This document shows positions 56,355-64,000 of a stretch of DNA of 64,000 nt, piece after piece. The position numbers were made by a program, and so were the translations under genes. The stretch lies in contig NW_027196425.1 of the NCBI RefSeq assembly GCF_038502225.1, positions 1 through 64,000 of the forward strand. Reading direction: 5' to 3'. The stretch comes from Cherax quadricarinatus (lineage: Eukaryota; Arthropoda; Malacostraca; Decapoda; Parastacidae). The notes beneath the pieces are model-generated. The model did not search any database and had not been told where the DNA came from. It saw nothing but the letters and a program-made list of their open reading frames with translations. Within the stretch, counting starts at the first letter, position 1. Every line of letters begins with the position of its first letter.

Positions 56355-59300
56355 CTGGGTGGTTGCTGTCTACCAACCTACTACCACAGGACGGTAGTAC
56401 CTCCCTGGGTGGTTGATGTCTACCAACCTACTACCACAGGACGGTAGTACCTCCCTGTGTGGTTGCTGTCTACCAACCTACTACCACAGGACGGTAGTAC
56501 CTCCCTGGGTGGTTGCTGTCTACCAACCTACTACCACAGGACGGTAGTACCTCCCTGGGTGGTTGCTGTCTACCAACCTACTACCACAGGACGGTAGTAC
56601 CTCCCTGGGTGGTTGCTGTCTACCAACCTACTACCACAGGACGGTAGTACCTCCCTGGGTGGTTGCTGTCTACCAACCTACTACCACAGGACGGTAGTAC
56701 CTCCCTGGGTGGTTGCTGTCTACCAACCTACTACCAAAGGACCGTAGTACCTCCCTGGGTGGTTGCTGTCTACCAACCTACTTCCAGAGGACGGTAGTAC
56801 CTCCCTGGGTGGTTGCTGTCTACCAACCTACTACCACAGGACGGTAGTACCTTCCTGGGTGGTTGCTGTCTACGAACCTACTACCACAGGACGGTCTTAC
56901 CTCCCTGGGTGGTTGCTGTCTATCAACCTACTGCCACAGGACGGTAGCACCTCCCTGGTTGGTTGCTCTCTACCAACCTACTACCACAGGTCGGTAGTAC
57001 CTCCCTGGGTGGTTGCTGTCTACCAACCTACTACCACAGGATGGTAGTACCTCCCTGGGTGGTTACTGTCTACCAACCTACTACCACAGGACGGTAGTAC
57101 CTCCCTGGGTGGTTGCTGTCTACCAACCTACTACCACAGGACGGTAGTACCTCCCTGGGTGGTTGCTATCTACCAACCTACTACCACAGGACGGTAGTAC
57201 CTCCCCGGGTGGTTGTTGTCTACCAACCTACTACCACAGGACGGTAGTACCTCCCTGGCTTTTTGCTGTCTACCAACTTACTACCACAGGACGGTAGTAC
57301 CTCCACGGGTGGTTTCTGTCTACCAACTTACTACCACAGGACGGTAGTACCTCCCTGGGTGGTTGGTGTCTACCAACCTACTACCACAGAACGGTAGTAC
57401 CTCTCTGGGTGGTTGCTGTCTACCATCCTACTACCACAGGACGATAGTACCTCCCTGGGTGGTTGGTGTCTACCAACCTACTACCACAGGACGGTTGTAC
57501 CTCCCTGGGTGGTTGCTGTCTACCAACCTACTAGCACAGGACGGTAGTACCTCCCTGGGTGGTTGTTGTCTACCAACCTACTACCACAGGACGGTAATAC
57601 CTCCCTGGGTGGTTGCTGTCTACCAACCTACTACCACAGGACGGTAGTACCTCCCTGGGTGGTTGTTGTCTACCAACCTAATACCACAGGACGGTAATAC
57701 CTTCCTGGGTGGTTGTTGTCTACCAACCTACTACCACAGGACGGTAGTACCTCCCTGGGTGGTTGTTGTCTAACAACCTAATACCACAGGACGGTAGTAC
57801 CTCCCTGGGTGATTGGTGTCTACCAACCTACTACCACAGGACGGTAGTACCTCCCTGGGTGGTTGTTGTCTACTAACCTACTACCACAGGACGGTAGTAC
57901 CTCCCTGGGTGGTTGCTGTCTACCAACCTACTACCACAGGACGGTAGTACCTCCCAGGGTGGTTGCTGTCTACCAACTTACTACCACAGGACGGTAGTAC
58001 CTCCCTGGGTGGTTGTTGTCTACCAACCTACTACCACAGGACGGTAGTACCTCCATGGGTGGTTGTTGTCTACCAACCTACTACCACAGGACGGTAGTAC
58101 CTCCCTGGGTGGTTGGTGTCTACCAACCTACTACCACAGGACGGTAGTACCTTCCTGGGTGGTTGGTGTCTACGAACCTACTACCACAGGACGGTAGTAC
58201 CTCCCTGGGTGTTTGTTGTCTACCAACCTACTACCACAGGACGGTAGTACCTCCCTGGGTGGTTGCTATCTACCAACCTACTACCACAGGACGGTAGTAC
58301 CTCCCTGGGTGGTTGCTGTCTACCAACCTACTACCACAGGACGGTAGTACCTCCCTGGGTGGTTGCTGTCTACCAACCTACTACCACAGGACGGTAGTAC
58401 CTCCCTGGGTGGTTGCTGTCTACCAACTCACTACCACAGGACGGTAGTACCTCCCCGGGTGGTTGCTGTCTACCAACCTACTACCACAGGACGGTAGTAC
58501 CTCCCTGGCTTTTTGCTGTCTACCAACTTACTACCACAGGACGGTAGTACCTCCCCGGGGGGTTTCTGTCTACCAACTTACTACCACAGGACGGTAGTAC
58601 CTCCCTGGGTGGTTGGTATCTACCAACCTACTACCACAGAACGGTAGTACCTCTCTGGGTGGTTGTTGTCTACCAACCTACTACCACAGGACGATAGTAC
58701 CTCCCTGGGTGGTTGCTGTCTACCAACCTACTACCACAGGATGGTAGTACCTCCCTGGGTGGTTGCTGTCTACCAACCTACTACCACAGGATGGTAGTAC
58801 CTCCCTGGGTGGTTGTTGTCTACCAACCTACTACCACAGGACGGTAATACCTCCTTGGGTGGTTGCTGTCTACCAACCTACTACCACAGGACGGTAGTAC
58901 CTCCCTGGGTGGTTGTTGTCTACCAACCTACTACCACAGGACGGTAGTACCTCCCTGGGTTGTTGCTGTCTACCAACCTACTACCACAGGATGGTAGTAC
59001 CTCCCTGGGTGGTTACTGTCTACCAACCTACTACCACAGGACGGTAGTACCTCCCTGGGTGGTTGCTGTCTACCAACCTACTACCACAGGACGGTAGTAC
59101 CTCCCTGGGTGGTTGCTATCTACCAACCTACTACCACAGGACGGTAGTACCTCCCCGGGTGGTTGTTGTCTACCAACCTACTACCACAGGACGGTAGTAC
59201 CTCCCTGGCTTTTTGCTGTCTACCAACTTACTACCACAGGACGGTAGTACCTCCCCGGGTGGTTTCTGTCTACCAACTTACTACCACAGGACGGTAGTAC

Positions 59301-62088
59301 CTCCCTGGGTGGTTGGTATCTACCAACCTACTACCACAGAACGGTAGTACCTCTCTGGGTGGTTGTTGTCTACCAACCTACTACCACAGGACGATAGTAC
59401 CTCCCTGGGTGGTTGCTGTCTACCAACCTACTACCACAGGATGGTAGTACCTCCCTGGGTGGTTGCTGTCTACCAACCTACTACCACAGGATGGTAGTAC
59501 CTCCCTGGGTGGTTGTTGTCTACCAACCTACTACCACAGGACGGTAATACCTCCTTGGGTGGTTGCTGTCTACCAACCTACTACCACAGGACGGTAGTAC
59601 CTCCCTGGGTGGTTGTTGTCTACCAACCTACTACCACAGGACGGTAGTACCTCCCTGGGTGGTTGCTGTCTACCAACCTACTACCACAGGATGGTAGTAC
59701 CTCCCTGGGTGGTTACTGTCTACCAACCTACTACCACAGGACGGTAGTACCTCCCTGGGTGGTTGCTGTCTACCAACCTACTACCACAGGACGGTAGTAC
59801 CTCCCTGGGTGGTTGCTATCTACCAACCTACTACCACAGGACGGTAGTACCTCCCCGGGTGGTTGTTGTCTACCAACCTACTACCACAGGACGGTAGTAC
59901 CTCCCTGGCTTTTTGCTGTCTACCAACTTACTACCACAGGACGGTAGTACCTCCCCGGGTGGTTTCTGTCTACCAACTTACTACCACAGGACGGTAGTAC
60001 CTCCCTGGGTGGTTGGTGTCTACCAACCTACTACCACAGAACGGTAGTACCTCTCTGGGTGGTTGCTGTCTACCATCCTACTAACACAGGACGATAGTAC
60101 CTCCCTGGGTGGTTGGTGTCTACCAACCTACTACCACAGGACGGTTGTACCACCCTGGGTGGTTGCTGTCTACCAACCTACTAGCACAGGACGGTAGTAC
60201 CTCCCTGGGTGGTTGTTGTCTACCAACCTACTACCACAGGACGGTAATACCTCCCTGGGTGGTTGCTGTCTACCAACCTACTACCACAGGACGGTAGTAC
60301 CTCCCTGGGTGGTTGTTGTCTACCAACCTAATACCACAGGACGGTAATACCTTCCTGGGTGGTTGTTGTCTACCAACCTACTACCACAGGACGGTAGTAC
60401 CTCCCTGGGTGGTTGTTGTCTAACAACCTACTACCACAGGACGGTAGTACCTCCCTGGGTGATTGGTGTCTACCAACCTACTACCACAGGACGGTAGTAC
60501 CTCCCTGGGTGGTTGTTGTCTACTAACCTACTACCACAGGACGGTAGTACCTCCCTGGGTGGTTGCTGTCTACCAACCTACTACCACAGGACGGTAGTAC
60601 CTCCCAGGGTGGTTGCTGTCTACCAACTTACTACCACAGGACGGTAGTACCTCCCTGGGTGGTTGTTGTCTACCAACCTACTACCACAGGACGGTAGTAC
60701 CTCCATGGGTGGTTGTTGTCTACCAACCTACTACCACAGGACGGTAGTACCTCCCTGGGTGGTTGGTGTCTACCAACCTACTACCACAGGACGGTAGTAC
60801 CTTCCTGGGTGGTTGGTGTCTACGAACCTACTACCACAGGACGGTAGTACCTCCCTGGGTGTTTGTTGTCTACCAACCTACTACCACAGGACGGTAGTAC
60901 CTCCCTGGGTGGTTGCTATCTACCAACCTACTACCACAGGACGGTAGTACCTCCCTGGGTGGTTGCTGTCTACCAACCTACTACCACAGGACGGTAGTAC
61001 CTCCCTGGGTGGTTGCTGTCTACCAACCTACTACCACAGGACGGTAGTACCTCCCTGGGTGGTTGCTGTCTACCAACTCACTACCACAGGACGGTAGTAC
61101 CTCCCCGGGTGGTTGCTGTCTACCAACCTACTACCACAGGACGGTAGTACCTCCCTGGCTTTTTGCTGTCTACCAACTTACTACCACAGGACGGTAGTAC
61201 CTCCCCGGGTGGTTTCTGTCTACCAACCTACTACCACAGAACGGTAGTACCTCTCTGGGTGGTTGTTGTCTACCAACCTACTACCACAGGACGATAGTAC
61301 CTCCCTGGGTGGTTGCTGTCTACCAACCTACTACCACAGGATGGTAGTACCTCCCTGGGTGGTTGCTGTCTACCAACCTACTACCACAGGATGGTAGTAC
61401 CTCCCTGGGTGGTTGTTGTCTACCAACCTACTACCACAGGACGGTAATACCTCCTTGGGTGGTTGCTGTCTACCAATCTACTACCACAGGACGGTAGTAC
61501 CTCCCTGGGTGGTTGTTGTCTACCAACCTACTACCACAGGACGGTAGTACCTCCCTGGTGGTTGTTGTCTACCAACCTACTACCACAGGACGGTAGTACC
61601 TCCCAGGGTGGTTGCTGTCTACCAACCTACTACCACAGGACGGTAATACCTTCCTGGGTGGTTGTTGTTTAACAACCTACTACCACAGGACGGTAGTACC
61701 TCCCTGGGTGATTGGTGTCTACCAACCTACTACCACAGGACGGTAGTACCTCCCTGGGTGGTTGTTGTCTACCAACCTACTACCACAGGACGGTAGTACC
61801 TCCCTGGGTGGTTGCTGTCTACCAACCTACTACCACAGGACGGTAGTACCTCCCAGGGTGGTTGCTGTCTACCAACCTACTACCACAGGACGGTAGTACC
61901 TCCCTGGGTGGTTGTTGTCTACCAACCTACTACCACAGGACGGTAGTACCTCCCAGGGTGGTTGTTGTCTACCAACCTACTACCACAGGACGGTAGTACC
62001 TCCCAGGGTGGTTGCTGTCTACCAACCTACTACCACAGGACGGTAGTACCTCCCAGGGTGGTTGTTGTCTACCAACCTACTACTGTAA
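56355..62088. repeat. 50-bp satellite (about 115 copies) with higher-order structure
   Basis: 50-bp units with landmarks TACCAACCTACTACCACAGG, ACGGTAGTACCTCCCTGGGT and GGTTGCTGTC. A rare unit with CTGGCTTTTTGC marks positions 57251, 58501, 59201, 59901 and 61151: spacings of 1250, 700, 700 and 1250 bp, or 25, 14, 14 and 25 units. Other variants (CTAGCACAGG at about 57531 and 60181; TACTAACCTA near 57871 and 60521) repeat at 2650 bp, which shows block duplication. Confidence 0.97.
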
Positions 62089-62089
62089 C

Positions 62090-62091
<2 letters not shown>

Positions 62092-62184
<93 letters not shown>
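62092..62184. repeat. (TA)n-(TG)n compound microsatellite
   Basis: About 68 bp of alternating TA followed by about 24 bp of alternating TG, right at the end of the 50-bp satellite. Confidence 0.95.
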
Positions 62185-62185
<1 letters not shown>

Positions 62186-62745
62186 TTTTATTTTTAATAT
62201 TTCAGTGTAAGAACTATGTTGGTGTTGCGAGAAGCTTTGTCACCTACCATTTATTATTGTGAGTGAGTTGACATAACAATAGTTGCCAGTTTGCTGTCAA
62301 GACAACATGGCTGCGCGGGATGCCAGCGTCCACCGTCCTAAGTGTAGCAGTAATGTCGTGTGTTGATGTGACGTTGTTCGTGATAATGTACTCTGGTAGG
62401 AACTATAATGTTATGTCAAAAATACTTAGATAAAATGTATTATGCTGTTGATGTGACAATATATATTTCGTAGAGGAGACGAATTTACTTCCATGTTAAG
62501 GAATGTGATTTAAAACTTTAAGATTTAATGAGTACTATTGAACTAAATGAAAAATTCTAGATTCCTTGGCAACAGCAAATATTACAATACAAGAAGCAGC
62601 CTACGCAGAGTGAAGGTAAATGCTGGACAAACAATAACGAAGCTTGAACCGAGATTTGTGTTAGGTTGTGAACACTGGACACAAATACACAACATTGCAA
62701 CGCCCACCGACGCCTCAGACCTTGAGACTTAGTCAGACCAGTAAA
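62185..62745. other. Low-copy spacer, no supported gene
   Basis: Contains a 19-codon frame from an ATG at 62307 with a GC-rich start (MAARDASVHRP), which superficially resembles a first exon, but there is no splice or promoter evidence. Confidence 0.4.
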
Positions 62746-63172
62746 ACAGTCCGAACCACAGACACCAGCTGTATCCCTCAACACACTGGCCGGACCACAG
62801 ACACCAGCTGTATCCCTCAACACAGAGGCCGGACCACAGACACCAGCTGTATCCCTCAACACACAGGCCGGACCACAGACACCAGCTGTATCCCTCAACA
62901 CACAGGCCGGACCACAGACACCAGCTGTATCCCTCAACACAGAGGCCGGACCACAGACACCAGCTGTATCCCTCAACACACAGGACGGACCACAGACACC
63001 AGCTGTATCCCTCAACAAACAGGCCGGACCACAGACACCAGCTGTATCCCTCAACACACAGGCCGGACCACAGACACCAGCTGTATCCCTCAACACAGAG
63101 GCCGGACCACAGACACCAGCTGTATCCCACAACACATAGGCCGGACCACAGACACCAGCTGTATCCCTGAAC
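62746..63172. repeat. 39-bp minisatellite (about 11 copies)
   Basis: 39-bp units containing GGCCGGACCACAGACACCAG and CTGTATCCCTCAACACA. Thirteen-codon period, so both strands stay open for 150-209 codons; considered artefacts. Unit variants ACAGAGG, ACACAGG and AACAGG alternate. Confidence 0.95.
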
Positions 63173-63223
63173 AGGAGCCAAGACAATACAGAAAAGGTAC
63201 CTAAATTAACTGTTTGATTATGT

Positions 63224-63362
63224 CAAACCATGCCACGGGCGGGATTTGAACCCACGGTCAGAGTCTCGAAACTCCAGAGTTTTGAGACTCTCTGACCACG
63301 GGTTCAAATCCCTCCCGTGGTATGGTTTGTTTGCAATCGTGTCATTACGATTTCGTGAGTCA
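63224..63362. mobile_element. Short palindromic tRNA-like retroposon, copy 2
   Basis: Same family as 9141-9261: an inverted repeat of roughly 45 bp (about 63225-63271 against 63281-63330) with a B-box core GGTTCAAATCC in each arm (on opposite strands), a short CTCCAGAG-type loop, and the conserved tail ending GATTTCGTGAGTCA. It is bounded by a perfect 13-bp duplication TGTTTGATTATGT (63211-63223 and 63363-63375), typical of LINE-driven insertion. Confidence 0.85.
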
Positions 63363-63375
63363 TGTTTGATTATGT

Positions 63376-63759
63376 GTTTGTAACCTAATCCTTGCATCAT
63401 TTCCACAGAAAACAGTGTAAATGATACAAAGTGTGAAACACTGAGAGTGGGATTATATTCTACATTAATGTATCTACGGTAAGATTGTACTCCTTGTTTT
63501 ACATGAATTAACATATAAATCAGTACTTAATGAAATCCTATGAAGACTTATGGAGATACTATTGTTCTACCACTCACGTTATAACTGTGGGTAAGTTAGT
63601 TTATTCAGGTTAACACAAAAACAGTTACGTAGATTATCATACATAGCAGCATATGTGTACACAACCTGGGATAACCCAAGAAAGTCAGACTTATTTCTAT
63701 TGGTGTCCTTTTACGTTATTGTTATAATATAAAGGTGATAATATCTTATTATTATGCTC
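63376..63759. other. Low-copy spacer with a SINE scrap
   Basis: 63668-63712 matches part of the SINE body at 16528-16590 (GATAACCCAAGAAAGTCAG, then CTTATTTC-ATTGG-GTCCTT), in the same orientation. No gene is seen. Confidence 0.55.
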
Positions 63760-64000
63760 TTAAGACTATCTACAATACGAGGGTCATTAAGACTATCTAC
63801 TACATGAGGGTCATTAAGACTATCTACAATACGAGGGTCATTAAGACTGTCTACTAGACGAGGGTCATTAAGACTATCTACAATACGATGGTCATTAAGA
63901 CTATCTACTACACGAGGGTCATTAAGACTATCTACAATACGAGGGTCATTAAGACTATCTACTACACGAGGGTCATTAAGACTATCTACTACACGAGGGT
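63760..64000. repeat. 27-bp minisatellite running off the window
   Basis: About nine 27-bp units: TTAAGACTATCTAC then (A/T)A(T/C)ACGAGGGTCA. The array is cut by the window end. Confidence 0.95.

Noticed and set aside
62307..62366. GC-rich ATG context as a possible first exon
   Set aside because: Only 19 codons, with no convincing splice donor or downstream exon.
62557..63204. 209-, 178- and 150-codon frames resembling Cys-rich repeat proteins
   Set aside because: The 39-bp minisatellite is open in three frames; no reason to prefer one.

Overview
This is a eukaryotic, intergenic, repeat-dominated window, and I find no host protein-coding gene that I can support. The mix of elements (tRNA-derived SINEs, an RNase H-bearing I-group LINE with a TAA/ATT tail, AAT microsatellites, fold-back and hAT-like elements, and kilobase minisatellites) looks to me like a large-genome decapod crustacean. 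That is an inference from general knowledge of such genomes, not from a marker gene.

Layout. 1-614: truncated minus-strand LTR. 615-7438: 35-bp satellite split by a complete solo LTR (3415-4698, TSD CAGAG). 7439-20225: low-copy DNA with a decaying cluster of RFX/X-box-like palindromes, a palindromic tRNA-like retroposon, a broken LINE on the minus strand, a piggyBac-like end, a second LINE RT scrap, two tRNA-derived SINEs, and a fold-back element containing a hAT-like insertion with a perfect 8-bp TSD. 20230-28062: 15-bp minisatellite lineages. 28063-43612: 40-bp satellite with higher-order structure, interrupted by the one full-length LTR retrotransposon (28933-35348, TSD GGGTG). 43742-44116: 10-bp array. 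44341-46369: 28-bp array. 46739-50919: 21-bp array. 50985-55139: 35-bp ATT-rich array with a scrambled-looking core. 55140-56354: minus-strand LTR plus a primer-binding-site remnant, lying exactly between two unrelated satellites. 56355-62088: 50-bp satellite. 62092-64000: microsatellites, a 39-bp array, a second palindromic tRNA-like retroposon with a 13-bp TSD, and a 27-bp array that runs off the end. Tandem arrays make up roughly 60% of the window.

The only long real coding sequence belongs to the Ty3/Gypsy-type retrotransposon. It has a tRNA-Pro-type primer binding site, a gag gene, and a pol reading frame in the same frame as gag. The two are separated by one UGA codon in the context UGA-CUAG, followed four bases later by a 7-bp hairpin, which is a textbook setting for stop-codon readthrough. 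Pol is damaged and oddly ordered: protease, then integrase zinc-binding region, then RT tail/RNase H, with the RT core and integrase core missing and one in-frame stop. Long open frames elsewhere (up to about 900 codons) are translation artefacts of satellites whose periods are, or act as, multiples of three.
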